Assembly: GCA_033085395.1 (NCBI GenBank)
Contig: JANQBS010000137.1
Location: 43,916 to 107,915, forward strand
DNA: 64,000 nucleotides
Source: Xanthoparmelia taractica
Lineage: Eukaryota > Ascomycota > Lecanoromycetes > Lecanorales > Parmeliaceae
Direction of reading: 5' to 3'
Made by a program: the position numbers and the translations under genes. A model generated the notes under the pieces. The model was given only the letters and a program-made list of their open reading frames with translations, made no database searches and was not told where the DNA came from. Each line of letters begins with the position of its first letter. Position 1 is the first letter of the stretch. Of the stretch, positions 1 to 12,200 are shown in pieces.

Positions 1-56
1 AACATGCATACCATGCAAGAAAATAAAAAATTGAATTCATTGTAGAAGATCCACAA

Positions 57-1390
57 TTAAAGACATGTGTGAATTTTGATCGTGAGCCTCCCTGACCGAT
101 ATACAGGCTCCGCTGCACGTCGTTCCAGAACACGATCGTCCTGACTATCCAACGTCTTGCTGCCAACGTAAGCGTTATGTGGGATGGGTTGTTGGATGAT
201 TATAAGAGCTTTGGAGAAAACGTAGCGGCCCAAACCCCACTGCCCCTTTGATAGAAAGTGACGTCGTATGATAGAATGCAAAACTTGGCCTGCACGTGAT
301 TATTTGTAAACGAACCATACCCAAGCCATCGAGTAGAAAAATGCTCTTTCTGTTGTATAGAATACTGGCTCGTTGGGACGAAGATCATGATTGAAAGGCC
401 ACCTCATCGGAATATCGCACTGCCCAAAAAGCCATGGAGACTATGCTTCTGCTGTAGGACGATCCTTTTTCCGTGAGGCATGACCGCACTTGCTGCGATA
501 GCTTGTCAACACGGTCAGTGTGTTAGATTCTTCCTTGTACGGAGTAAGGCACATAACGAGCGCCTCTCTCGCTGTTTTCTCCGCACTTTCCCAATCTTGT
601 GTACACCCCTCTCCGTGCGTGATCCATGTCGAAGATGTTGTTCGAGATGACGAGTACGCACTCAATTCTTACCTTCTGAAATTCCCCACTGGGGACGGCA
701 ATCGCCCAGTCCCCTCCAAACTTCCAACCAAGTATGGAGGTGACACTTGATGTGTGAGATAGCTCAAATTTCTTGACTCCTAGAAGCCCAGATAGATCGT
801 ACCCGTATGTGCACTCATCATTGTCTGGAATATAGGCTGATCTTCGTGCAAAAGGTCAAACACAGCCCGGCATTGGCACCAGGCTTTATTCCATTCAAGG
901 ACCAATATATGCTGACGATGACTGACGCCAGCGCCGCTTCTCTGGCGAATACGAACACTACGATTTACCCAGTCTGGCCCCAGTGCCTTTATATCCATCG
1001 CATCCAGCCGAGCCATAGCGCCATATGCAGCTCCATCCCATAGGTAGGCATTAGGTCGCACGTGTACAATCTCTTTCTCTTCCAGTAACCGATCACTTCG
1101 ACACTCCCCCAATCGGCTTCGTAGCGCTTGGAGCGGAGAATAGGACGGATTCGGATATGGGTGATTTTGCAGAGTAAACGGGATTGGGAAAGCGATTGGT
1201 AGCCGATGACTCTGCTTCTGAGCATATGTTGGCGGTTACTGATAACGAAAGTGCTTCGGGGGTCGGTAGGAGCAGTCACAACGGAATTCCATCGACGCCA
1301 ATCAATGTCTCCGAGAGGCTGTAGGATGAGACAAGAGTGGAGTTCCGATGGGGCTTCAGGAGGATTTGATCGCCGTGACGTTGTTTGTTA
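57..1390 (-). other. possible degenerate or intron-rich unknown gene
   Basis: The minus strand carries several adjacent open frames that switch frame (about 1390-989, 1112-780, 720-460, 388-200). Some peptide stretches look protein-like, for example around 1100-1300, rich in Arg, Trp and Tyr. I could not join them into one model with convincing splice sites and I recognise no domain. It may be a decayed gene or an intron-rich gene of unknown family. Nothing convincing is visible on the plus strand. Confidence 0.15.
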
Positions 1391-1900
1391 GGTATTTATT
1401 GAATGAATGAATGGATGAATGGATGTTGACTATGTCACATATTGGAAAGATAAGGGCGATGATGATAGATTTAGGTAAGAAGTGAGGTAGAGAATAATAC
1501 TCCGTAATGATTATCGAGTTGCTCCGCAAGAATGCCAGCCTTGAAGCACGTGTCTTTCGGGTAGAGTAAAGTCAAGGTATATACGGTCAAAGCGGAGAGG
1601 ATAAAAGAGAAAAGTCGCTGCGGAATGCGGCACGTAAATTGTAAATTACTTTCCTGGGAAAAAGAGAAACTTTGACATATGCGACAAAATAGCCAACCAG
1701 TATCGCTGCAATTGCGCTTCACCACCAGCAAGCAGTATTCTGGGATTCTTATTATCATTATCCTTACGTACTCTATGTTAAGGGACCCCATATCCTTTGC
1801 TACAGTCTGACCTTCTGGACTTCTATCCAACTCTTTGCTCATTCATCTGCACAAATCGCAATGCTTCCTACAACAAGCTATCCAACCGCTTCTTTTAGCA
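1391..1900. other. upstream region of the SYG1 gene
   Basis: This 510-base stretch precedes the phosphate exporter gene. It begins with a short GAATG/GGATG-rich tract (about 1395-1425). I see no gene in it; it probably holds the promoter and 5' leader of the downstream gene. Confidence 0.4.
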
Positions 1901-4900
1901 ATGAAATTTGCAAAGTACGCTATACCCATCCTCTGTCTCTATCATGGCCTGACAGAATCACAGGGAGCTCGAACAAAACCTAGTGCCGGAATGGCGGGCC
2001 AAATACTTCGATTACAAGGTCTGATCTGATCTGAACTGTCACACTGCATCTACTTTGGCTGATGGCCAACGTCAACAGATTGGGAAGAAAAAGGTCAAAG
2101 CAGTCGCACGGGCTCTCAAAAGCGTCAATCAAACCCCTAGGACGCCCGGACGCCAATTGCCCTCGAGCCTCCTCAGTAATGCCTTCCAATCGCCCATTCG
2201 CAACCACGCCTCTCTACACACTTCATCCGCTCTCACATCCCCAGAACATCGCACCTCTGCTCTCACTTCCTATGGCTCCGCCAAAGATACGCTTCAAGGC
2301 GGACCAACCTCGTCACAAATCGGTCCTTATGAAGAAGTTAGCTCCGGAGGGAGCTATGAAGGGCAAAAACGGTCAGCACCACTGACGATACCGGGCCAAG
2401 GGACCTCCCAGGCTGCAATAGATCGGTCAACTTCCGTGTGGGACAGCGGTGCGGTTACAAATTATGGCAGTTTTACCGCAACGCCGCCATCACGCAACCC
2501 ACCAATAGGACCGCCTTCCCTTGAGCTACCAGACCCGGCTCTCTCACCCGACGAAGACGCTTTTCCCCGCCACAATCGTGCTTGGCGCCAAAGCCGGTTC
2601 AACCCCAATCCTCACACCACTCCGCCGCCAGTGAGAAATGAGGGCAAGCCTGGAGATGCGTATGAAGTTGGAAAGACCCGTATGCCATCAAAGCAAGCTT
2701 CTTCTCCACTAGTGCCAAGGAAACAAAATGTCTTCAAGCCTCGAAGGACGGCGTCTACGCCTGGGGGCGGTATCGATTCACCCCGGCCTCGCCTAATACG
2801 ACGCCTGTTCTCCTCAGCTGGGTTGGAGTCTCCTCAATCAAGCGATGTTCCCTTGGAGGCTTACAAGGAGTTCGATTTGCGTCAAGCCGAGTATTTCACG
2901 TTTTTGGACAAAGAACTGGACAAGATAGATTCGTTCTACAAGATGAAGGAAGCTCAAGCTGGCGAAAGACTACTGCTTTTGAGAGAGCAATTGCATATAA
3001 TGCGTGATCGTAGAGTGCAAGAGCTCCAAGCGGAGCAGATGGCGAAGGAGAGAGCAAGGCTGGAACACGACCGGATAGCATCGAGCGGCCATGCCGGGAT
3101 ACCAAACAAGCTGACCCTCAATCCAAGGAAACCGCACCACAATCGAGCTATCTCTTCGGCTCTCAAATGGATGGAGCCTATTGAGAATGTCATTGGGGTC
3201 GGGCCTTCGCGCATCGGAAAGGTCACCAAAAGTATGCAACAGTGGGGTTCCCCATCGGAACCACAACCGCAGTATCCTGAACAGTCGAATCGCTCGGACT
3301 CAAGGAGAGACTTCTCCCGTCGGCCTACGCACCCAGACGACGTCCCATATCGAGCTGCCAAAAGGAAACTCAAGCTTGCCCTACAAGAATTCTACAGAGG
3401 CCTTGAACTTTTGAAATCCTACGCTCTCCTGAACAGGACGGCTTTCCGGAAAATCAACAAGAAGTACGATAAGACGGTCAAGGCTCGTCCTACTGGGCGA
3501 TACATGTCCGAGAAAGTGAACAAGTCGTGGTTCGTACAGAGCGAAGTTTTGGAGGGACAACTTGTAGCTGTAGAAGACCTTTATGCGAGGTACTTTGAGC
3601 GAAACAACCATAAAATTGCCGTTGGCAAGCTTAGGAGTAAAAGCGCTGGAGCTGGTGATTTCAGCGGCAGCATCTTTCGCAACGGCCTTCTCCTTGCAGC
3701 TGGACTCGTGTTTGGCATTCAAGGAACCGTGTACGGAGCTGATCATCTGTCCAATCCAGACCCGGTCGTGGGCACTGATGCGAGCTATCTCTTACAGGTG
3801 AGTTGTCAGCGATCTGTTCACTTGAGAAAACGCAAACCTTGACCATAAGTACAGATTTACGCTGGCTATTTTCTCAGTCTGTTCCTTTTCCTTCTATTCT
3901 GTTTGGATTGTAAGGTGTGGACACATGCGAAGATCAACTACCCATTCATCTTTGAGTTTGACAGTCGTGACAACCTCGACTGGCATCAACTGGCCGAAGT
4001 AAGTGATTCAGTAGCCCGTGAAGAGAATGGTGCTTACAGCGCCGATAGCTTTCATGCCTGTTGCTGTTCTTGTTAGGGTTATGCTTGTGGCTTAATTTTC
4101 AGCAGTCAGGCACGGACGCCATGTTCCTTTACTGGCCGGTGGTGTTGGTTGGCCTTACCATCTTGATTTTGTTCCTGCCCGCCCCAATTCTCTATCACAG
4201 CAGTCGCAAGTGGTGGGCATATTCTAATGTAGGTAGAACCAGAGCCTCAGGGGTTTTGGAGACTGACACATTGTACAGTTCAGGTTGCTCCTCGCTGGTT
4301 TGTATCCTGTCGAGTTTAGAGATTTCTTCCTCGGGGACATGTATTGCTCCCAGACATACTCCATGGGGGTAGGAGGCTACAATTATCTGCTCATGAAAGG
4401 CGCAGGGCTGACGGTATTATAGAATTTAGAGCTTTTTTTCTGTCTCTACGCAAGGAGTTGGGATAATCCCGGCCAGTGTAACTCGACACATTCGCGACTT
4501 CTCGGCTTTTTCTCGACGGTTCCTGGCATTTGGCGAGCCTTGCAATGTTTAAGACGTTACTATGATACCCGAAATGCGTTTCCTCATTTGGTCAATTGCG
4601 GTAAATACACCTTTACAATTCTTTTCTATATGTCGCTCAGTATGTACCGGATCGACAAACGCGACTCTCTAAAAGCATTGTTCATTACATTTGCGATTAT
4701 TAATTCGATCTATTGCTGTAAGTTTACCCCATGGACTCTACTTTGCTGCTGCTGTCTGACCCTCATAGCGATCTGGGACCTTGCCATGGATTGGAGTATG
4801 TCCATGAACTCCATTAAATGATGCATCTAATTTACCTGCTTAGGTCTCTGCAATCCGTACTCAGAACACCCTTTTCTGCGCGACGTTCTCGGCTACAAGC

Positions 4901-5607
4901 GACCTTGGGTGTACTACCTCGCCATGATCATCGACCCCATACTCCGCTTTAATTGGATCTTCTATGCGATCTTCTCCAGCGAGCTGCAGCATTCCGCGCT
5001 CCTTAGCTTTATGGTCGGCTTCTCAGAAGTGTGTCGCAGAGGTATATGGACATTGTTCCGTGTCGAAAACGAACATTGCACGAACGTCGGCCGCTTCCGA
5101 GCCTCACGCGACGTGCCTTTACCCTACGACATCACGCCACCTTCACCTTCCACACCAGAAGAAGAAGAAGAGCCCCAATCGCATCCATCACCCGAACAAC
5201 ACCGTCGTCCCGGCCCGTTCCAGGCCTCACCATCCTCCGTGGGCACATCATCCAACATTGAAGCCCAACCGCAGCCCGACTCCCTCCGCCGCCGCCAAAC
5301 GTTGACTAATACCCCCATCCAACGCGGCATCGCCCGCGTCGGTACCATCATGATGGAGGCCCATGCCCAAGACTTTGAAAGGAAGAGAAGACCCGATGCT
5401 CCCGAATCAGCGTCTCCGTACCATGGAGCCCGCACCGCCGACGTAGAAAGCAGCGACGAAGAGGACGAGGAAGAAGAGGGGAGCGAGGCTAGTGCTGGCC
5501 GTGCGGAGGGAGAGGGTGGTGACGATGGGAGGGTTGACGAAGAGGATGTGCAGGATGTTCAGGATGCGGGGGAGATATTGAGAAGGCATCGGAGCGCTAC
5601 GGAGTGA
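1901..5607 (+). CDS. SYG1: SPX-EXS phosphate exporter, SYG1/XPR1 family
   Basis: This is a plasma- or Golgi-membrane phosphate exporter; SPX domains sense inositol pyrophosphates and EXS domains form the export path. I read nine exons: 1901-1914, 1964-2018, 2079-3797, 3855-3998, 4049-4228, 4279-4368, 4423-4717, 4769-4795 and 4844-5607. They give 1,095 aa in one frame. The start is fixed by a 14-nt first exon encoding MKFAK, followed by ELEQNLVPEWRAKYFDYK and IGKKKVKAV, the conserved SPX N-terminus. Further SPX helices lie near residues 286-345 and 457-525, separated by a long low-complexity, Ser/Pro-rich insertion. Membrane segments begin near residue 554. The EXS signatures SQTYSMG, LRRYYDTRNAFPHLVN, YRIDKRD, WDLAMDWSL and ENEHCTNVG..R are all present. 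The cytosolic tail is Pro-rich and then strongly acidic (Glu/Asp runs at about 5450-5560). It stands alone with long flanks. Confidence 0.95.
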
Positions 5608-6713
5608 GGACGGAAGATGTTTGATAGGACGAAGGTGATGTGTATATACGAAAAGAAAAGTGCTCGAATTTTAGAAACAAACTTAGCGATGGAAGCGCCG
5701 ATGTATATACGAAAAGTTCTCGATTTCAAAAACGGACTTGGCGACTCCTAAACCTCACTGCACAACGATCTGACTACCTCCTTAGCGACCTAATTGATGC
5801 ATACTACTAATTCCTCGTCCTGTATACTTGTATATGAGCCAAATGCCAACGCCCCCTAAACGAGCCTCGCTGCCTTGCCGTCATTTTTATCGCGCACGAC
5901 AACGGTGAAAGGCAACCGTTTTTCACTAAACTCCGGCAGAATAAGCGCTGTTGCTCAGTATCTGCGGCTTTGAATGACGCTTTGTACCTACGCATGTAAG
6001 TTTCTAAAACACAGGAAATGAAAAAAAATGGAGGGAGGGAGGGAGGGATAGTATATCCTCTCTTCTCCTCTTACTCTTATTCTTACTCTCGTCCAAACGG
6101 GAGAGTGTATGAGAATCTCTGGACTGCGATGGGGACTGTTCTGATGCGTACTTGATAAAGTTTCCGCTGGTGTTCTTTGGTTTTTTGGGGCTCGTGAAAT
6201 GTATACATGTCCAACATGTGACTGACCTTTTTTTTTCCCCCCGTGAAATGAGTAGAGCTGAGAGCTTCCTTCCACACCTCTCTCCCCTTTTCTTTGTTTG
6301 TTTGTTTGTTTGTTTGTTTCTTTCCTTCATCTTTTGGATGCGGTTGCTCAGTAAGGCTGTTGGTTTACAATGACGGAGAGAGGGAAGGGGTTCAGGGGGA
6401 GTTCAGGTTTATGGTAAGCAGCAGGCGTTTGGAGATCAGAGGTCACGGCTGTACCCATCTCATTTCAGGTCCGTCGACCATGCAGGTTTGGTTTATGATA
6501 CATTGTGCCTATACCCGGGGTCTTGCTTGCCGGCTTTCTATTGAAACTTCCTGACATGCCTGCCGGATGCGAACGCTGATGACTCGAGAAAGTTTCTTCT
6601 TCTTCTTCTTCTTCTTCTTCCTCCTCCTCAGGCGCAAGCTGTGACTTTACACCTATCCTCGAACATCCGAATTCTTACAAAGGACTCTCTGTGACCGGCG
6701 AACTCATACACCC
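5608..6713. other. intergenic, simple-sequence rich
   Basis: There is no supportable gene here. The stretch holds a near-duplicate 3' motif (a GTATATACGAAAAG core at about 5642 and 5704), a GGAGG run near 6030-6048, a (TTTG)n microsatellite at about 6291-6319 and a (TTC)n tract at about 6593-6630. It lies between two convergent genes and probably holds both 3' ends. Confidence 0.5.
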
Positions 6714-7437
6714 TTACTTCTCGCTGACTTGCTCCTTGTCCATATATTCTTCTGGCATTTCCCCATCAAAAGGGTTCACTCCCTTCAGCATATTCTTAGC
6801 AAAACTAACATTCACCTCGGTGGAGACGTCAGAGTGGTTCCGAAGCCATTCTTGGGTGGCGGTTCGCTGCAAAAAACTGAGACGACAAGTCAAGGAGCCC
6901 GCTAATAGTTTGCGCATAGGTGAGTTCTCGGCGGTATGCTCATAAGCGTAGGCGATTGTGTGTAGCTTAGGCATACAAGGCGTGCCGACGCGATCCTTTT
7001 TGATGCGAAGGAATATCTGGGAAAGGACGAGGTTTTTAAGATTGGGTACATCATATTTGTCGGCGAGCGCAAAAAGTCGGACTGGTTGCATGTAAATGTC
7101 ACCGGAACCTTGTGCCGCGGGGGTAGTCATTTCATAGCGTTGGCGGTACAGCCAGTCAATGAAAAGCTCGACAACGGAGCCATCATCCTCAGGCAGCATG
7201 ATGGTTCGGTCTGAACTCTCTCGGAACTCTGAGGTGAAGGCTGCTTTGAAGATGGAGGACGCATCCAACAGGTCTGCCTCATGGACGTGGAAGGCGGTTT
7301 TGGCTTCACCAACGAGCAAGGTGACTGTGGCGACTTCGGCCCATCTAAAAGGAGTCTTAGCAGTCTGTCATACTGGTAGTTGACAAGGCCAGTATGGGTC
7401 GCACTTACTTTCGTTTTGCGGGGGTTGTGTCTGCCAT
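6714..7437 (-). CDS. BTB/POZ domain protein
   Basis: This is a small BTB protein of 219 aa. I read two exons, 7437-7409 and 7344-6714, with the intron removing the junction frame. The product starts MADTTPAKRKWAEVATVTLLVGEAKTAF in spirit: a short basic leader, then the BTB fold (roughly residues 14-110) with FHVHEADLLDASSIFKAAF, the dimer-interface helices, and the typical Leu-rich segment after LFIDWLYRQRY. The C-terminal half (LFALADKYDVPNLKNL onward) matches the common fungal BTB-only arrangement. No Kelch, MATH or zinc-finger domain follows. Such proteins often bridge substrates to Cullin-3, but no substrate can be inferred. It lies 159 bases downstream of TRM61 on the same strand. Confidence 0.85.
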
Positions 7438-7596
7438 CTTGAAGGGGTTGAGTGACAGTGTGGTTGTCAAGGCCGGAACACTGATGGAAACTGAGAGTAT
7501 TTACAATCCAGGTTGATTTCATTGATCATTTCCAGACTGTGGTGAGTGAAGAGTGAAGTCAAACATGCCGCTACTTTAAGCGCGCCTCGTACTTCA

Positions 7597-9072
7597 TTAT
7601 GTTGTCGTAGCTGCCATCTCAACTTCCTTGTTTCCACCGGCTTCAGCTTTTGCCTCTTTCTTCCTCTGCCTCTTACTAACAGGCCCATTCTTCACCTCCT
7701 TCACCTCTACCTTGGCCGGCCACTTCTCTTGCGCTAGCTTTTCATCCTCTTCGCTCCATTCTCGCGGCAAGACCGCGAAGACCAGATAAGACGTATGCGC
7801 CTTGAGCTCTGACTCTGCTTTATGTATCAATCTTCCCTCTTTATACAGCTTCCGCCCTGCCAATGCATTCCGTATGTTCTCCAAACGCTGCTGCTTCGAG
7901 GGCTGGACTTGTTCTTCCACTTCATTATCTTCATTATGAAACGTCCTTGACCGCCCCTCTACCTCTCTCAATCTTCCGACTGCTTCGTCGACTGATGCTG
8001 GGGAGTCATTGACACCTCTCAGCCCTTCTTCAGCAAGGCCAACCCGCTCCCGACGCACTTCTACGCGATGGGCGGCGATCTCAACCATCTCTATTTCTGT
8101 CCAGCCAAGAGTACGTAGAGTGGTGATGGTGCGTTGTACTTGCTCGATGCAAGGGGAGAAGGTGCAGAGATGTATGGCGGTTGTAGGTGAGAGGGGTGAT
8201 GAGGGGGAGGCGCGGGTCAGGTGTTTGAGAGCAAGCCAGGGAGCGGGCAAGTCGAGGAATATGGCATTAGCTTTCAAATCTGATGCGTGAGTCTCGTCGG
8301 GCGTAAAGCCGTCTTGGCAAACATCGCGGTACACAAGTTCGACTATTCCATCAAGGCCGTGCTCTTTGATCTCTTCTCGCAGTCTCTCGGCTCGTTGCTC
8401 ATGGAATTCGAAGCTCCAAACCTTCCCCCAACGCTTCGCTTGCGGTCCTTGCATCGAGGAGTCTTCGGTTTTGGTATTTCCGTGGCCATTGTAGACCGCC
8501 CTTGCTGCAGCATGTGTGAACGACCCACTCCCAGCACCTGCCTCAATAAGGATAGTGCCGGGTCTCGCTCGAAGCCGGTGGATAATGTAGCTGTAATCAG
8601 GCGTGTAGACAACTTGGGTCCGATGGGGCAACGAAGCTGTCCATATCTCTGGTGTGGGCGGTAGCAAATGCACAAATCCAGTCGCGGCTTCCACCGCTAG
8701 TTTCGGCTCTATTTCGGTCTTCTGTTTCTTCTCCACACCAGCAATATCATCTTGAGCCTGACTTTCCTCTTCCCTCTTCCTTTTCTTCCCCTTTCCCTCC
8801 CAGCCTTTGCGTCCCCTCGATCCCGTGTCTACAGCCGAAGCTCGAACCTGGGAGCCCCATGGTACCCCAATTAAGGTGCTGTGTGGGAAAGAGCCGAATC
8901 GTGTGTTTGAGACCTTGCCTTCGGAGTAGCCTTCGTTTAGCTCGTCGTGGGAGCGGAGGACAGTGGGAACGAGGAGGTCACGCTTTAGATGAAGAATGGC
9001 AAGGGAGTTAGCTTGGGCAGTTGGACCGCAGTGGAGGAAAGGCGAAGATTGGCATGAAGAGGAGATAGCCAT
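7597..9072 (-). CDS. TRM61: tRNA (adenine58-N1)-methyltransferase catalytic subunit
   Basis: This enzyme transfers a methyl group from S-adenosylmethionine to N1 of adenine 58 in the T-loop of tRNAs, initiator tRNA-Met among them; TRM6 is its non-catalytic partner in the nucleus. It is a single exon of 491 aa. The N-terminal beta domain is interrupted by a charged insertion (RKGWEGKGKKRKREEE, about residues 88-105). The sequence GFVHLLPPTPEIWTASLPHRTQVVYTPD precedes the Rossmann fold, a family hallmark read here in pieces. Motif I is ILIEAGAGSGSFTHAAARA. FLDLPAPWLAL carries the acidic catalytic region, and the C-terminus is lysine-rich (KRQRKKEAKAEA). Its length is near that of other fungal orthologs. 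It is divergent from the cysteinyl-tRNA synthetase gene. Confidence 0.93.
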   Translation of the reverse strand: MAISSSCQSSPFLHCGPTAQANSLAILHLKRDLLVPTVLRSHDELNEGYSEGKVSNTRFGSFPHSTLIGVPWGSQVRASAVDTGSRGRKGWEGKGKKRKREEESQAQDDIAGVEKKQKTEIEPKLAVEAATGFVHLLPPTPEIWTASLPHRTQVVYTPDYSYIIHRLRARPGTILIEAGAGSGSFTHAAARAVYNGHGNTKTEDSSMQGPQAKRWGKVWSFEFHEQRAERLREEIKEHGLDGIVELVYRDVCQDGFTPDETHASDLKANAIFLDLPAPWLALKHLTRASPSSPLSPTTAIHLCTFSPCIEQVQRTITTLRTLGWTEIEMVEIAAHRVEVRRERVGLAEEGLRGVNDSPASVDEAVGRLREVEGRSRTFHNEDNEVEEQVQPSKQQRLENIRNALAGRKLYKEGRLIHKAESELKAHTSYLVFAVLPREWSEEDEKLAQEKWPAKVEVKEVKNGPVSKRQRKKEAKAEAGGNKEVEMAATTT

Positions 9073-9258
9073 AAGGTAGAATGCATTGACTGCGTTCGGC
9101 GAAGGTCTGATAGTGGGATTTGAGAAGTCAGTACAAGTACAAGTAGGTACGTGGGGTAAGGCCTAGCGTATATGCGGAGCGGGACTCCCCGTACCGAGTA
9201 GCCAGATAAATTCCTCTCTTAGATTGCAGTCCATTTGTTGACTCAGCTCACGACTCAT
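9073..9258. promoter_or_regulatory. shared promoter region of TRM61 and CRS1
   Basis: Only 186 bases separate the TRM61 start codon (minus) from the first ATG of the cysteinyl-tRNA synthetase (plus), so both promoters must lie here or overlap the 5' ends. I see no clear TATA box. The ATG at 9367 gives an alternative, longer leader for CRS1. Confidence 0.55.
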
Positions 9259-12200
9259 ATGTTTCTCTCTTTGAGAGTCCCACAAGTCTTTCACAACTTC
9301 TTTCCACAGAAACCGGTCTTCCACTCGGTATCGGTACAAAAATACTGTCTATACTTGAACCGACTCATGGCCACCGCTTCTCGACAGCCCCCGTGGCAGC
9401 AGCCCACGGCGCCAGATGCTGATTTACCTCGATTAGTTGTCTACAACAGCCTTACGAGATCGAAGGTACCCTTTGTTCCCATCGACTGGAAGACAAAATC
9501 GATATCGTGGTACAATTGTGGACCAACAACGTGAGTCTTGTACGATTCTCTTTCACAGATTTCATTCTGACTAAATCAGATATGCCGATGCTCATATAGG
9601 TCATGCAAGGTGAGCTGCTACCCTTTATGTCCCGTTTGTAATTAGCTTGACTATCGTAGAAACTACATGTCCACAGATATAATCCGAAGAATATTACGGG
9701 ACTATTTCAAATTCCGCGTCACTTTTCAGATGAATTACACTGATGTAGACGACAAAATCATAGGTATGTAAGCTCGTAGCGATCTTCTCCCACCTCATAC
9801 TGCGGCCTCAGCCCAGAGACTTATTGTGGGATCTGAAAACGCATTATGCTTTTTCTGGCTGTCTCATCACCGAGCCTATATTGAGGGGGAGAAGCTGAAC
9901 CTGAAAAATCTCTGTAGTACGAGCTCGGCAGCAATATCTACTCGGGTTATTTAAACGAAAACAGTTGGAAACTGCGTCAGATGTAACTGGAACCAGACTT
10001 GCAGCCCTAGAGGCCTACTTGACCAAGAATCTACCGAGAATATCGCAGAGCACTACCCCTGGCCATGTTGAGTCAGAGATAAATAGAAACTACTCCGCTG
10101 TGCTGGCAGGGCATCCACTGGATCCAGGTACTCTTCCGGGAGACAGAGAAGCCAAAGTCAAAATGCACATCAAAACGGCTCGTGGTGCATCAATCGCAAT
10201 GGGTAGTCTCGAGCAGGGAGAGAACGTATCGGAAGAGCATCTTGCAGATCTTGAGGATGTCATCATGCCGTGGCTTGACGAAAAGTTCGGGTCTTCCGTC
10301 GCCGAGAAATCTATTTTTTTGGAATTAACGAAACATTTCGAAGAACGCTTTGAACAGGATATGGAAAATCTGAATTGCTTGGCTCCAGACATAGTCACTC
10401 GCGTTAGTGATTATGCTGCTCAAATGTAAGGCGCTTTCATGAGTTGGAGTTGGAGTTTGCTCTTCCCTACGGGACTGCTTTCGAAGCCACGAGACACCTT
10501 GCGCGACCAATCTGCTGCTTTTCCTGACATGATTCTATGATCTTTTATTATTCAGGTTGCTATGTACGGATGGAAACACTGACTCCGAATATGCTAGTGT
10601 AAAGTTTGTGCAGGTAATCCAGCAAAACGGATTCGCATATTCCCTGGGAGGCTCCGTCTACTTCGATATAAAAGCCTTCGAAGCTGCTGGAAATACCTAT
10701 GCAGTAAGTCCGAAATGTCTCTCCTTCTCTACCCTAAAAAGACGCGCTGACTCCGAAGTTATTTAGCGACTCGAGCCATGGAGTCGACAGGATGTCAAGC
10801 TCATAGCGGAGGGAGAGGGTTCATTGATAGAAACTGCGATGGAGAAACGATCGACGGCGTAAGGCCTTTCTATGATTTGTGTTTTGCCTTTCTACCTTTT
10901 TCTGTCCTGTCAACACGTCCGAACATGAGGACTTGTGCCTTGCTCCACGAGCATACCTTCCTTCTCAAGTACCCACCCAGAAGAGTGATACTCATTCGGA
11001 CCCTGGTGTAGAGATTTTGCTCTATGGAAAGCGTCCAAGCCTGGTGAGCCGAGCTGGGACAGCCCATGGGGAAAAGGCAGGCCAGGATGGGTATGTACTC
11101 CTGAGCGACCCTTTCTCGGTAGATGTCGCGTCATCACAAGCTCATTAAAGGTACCTGTAGCATATCGAATGCTCCGCAATGGCGGTCGATAAGTTAGGTG
11201 ACAGGATAGATATACATTCCGGCGGAATCGACCTCTCATTTCCACACCATGATAACGAGATTGCGCGTGAGTCGGTTTCCACAATCCATATCTTCCTGAT
11301 CTGTATCAGAGCTTGAACCGAAGAGTTCCGGCCCTATATTACAACTCAAAGTTGAGACCAAAAGAGCTAATCTGACTCCGAACTCATTTAGAAAGCGAGG
11401 CATACTTCCATAACGGCAATAAAAACCACCAACAATGGGTACAATACTTGTAAGTAGTTGTGGCATATCTTTCATTTTCTGTTAACCTATACGTTGAGAA
11501 AGCAACGCTGACTCTGCAATCTCCACTAGCTTGCATACCGGCCACTTGTAGGATTGACCTTGCTTTCGTGAAACCATCGTAGCTAATCGACAAAATCTTC
11601 AGGTCGATTAGTGGCGCGAAGATGAGCGTAAGTGTTTTTGGGTCTGTGTTCCTATTCGTATATGCTGATTTTGAAGCATTTAGAAATCCTTAAAGAATTT
11701 CACCACGATAAGACAGGCGCTGAGTAGCGGAGATTGGACTCCTCGTGGGCTGCGAATCGTATTTCTAATGCATAGCTGGAGCGATAGCATCGAAATAAAT
11801 GAAGGATCGAGGGAAAAGGGCTCATCTTGGGAAGAGAAACTAAATGTGGGCCTTTCCGCCATGGCTTGTTTACCAAAGACTAACACTGCTTAGAACTTCT
11901 TCATGAATGCTAAGGCCGACTTGGAAGACCCTGACTATGTCGATACCGTGGACAGCAAACACGACCTTGTTGGCGAGCTCGAGAAAAAGAAGCAGGAAAC
12001 TTACGAAGCACTTTGTGATTCCTTCGATATCCCTACGGTAATGGACAAAATCTCCAAATTGATCACAACTTACAACACGGTGGACCCTTCGACTGTATCC
12101 TTAGCCACGACAAAGACCATCGCCGCATGGGTGACTGAAATGGTGAACGTGTTCGGTCTGAATGGAACCGCTACCCCTGAGACCACCACTTCAATCGGCT

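Noticed and set aside
10560..10597. Earlier acceptor (10556) in the fourth intron of CRS1
   Set aside because: It gives a frame without the conserved VKFVQVIQQNGFAY continuation; the acceptor at 10597 restores it.
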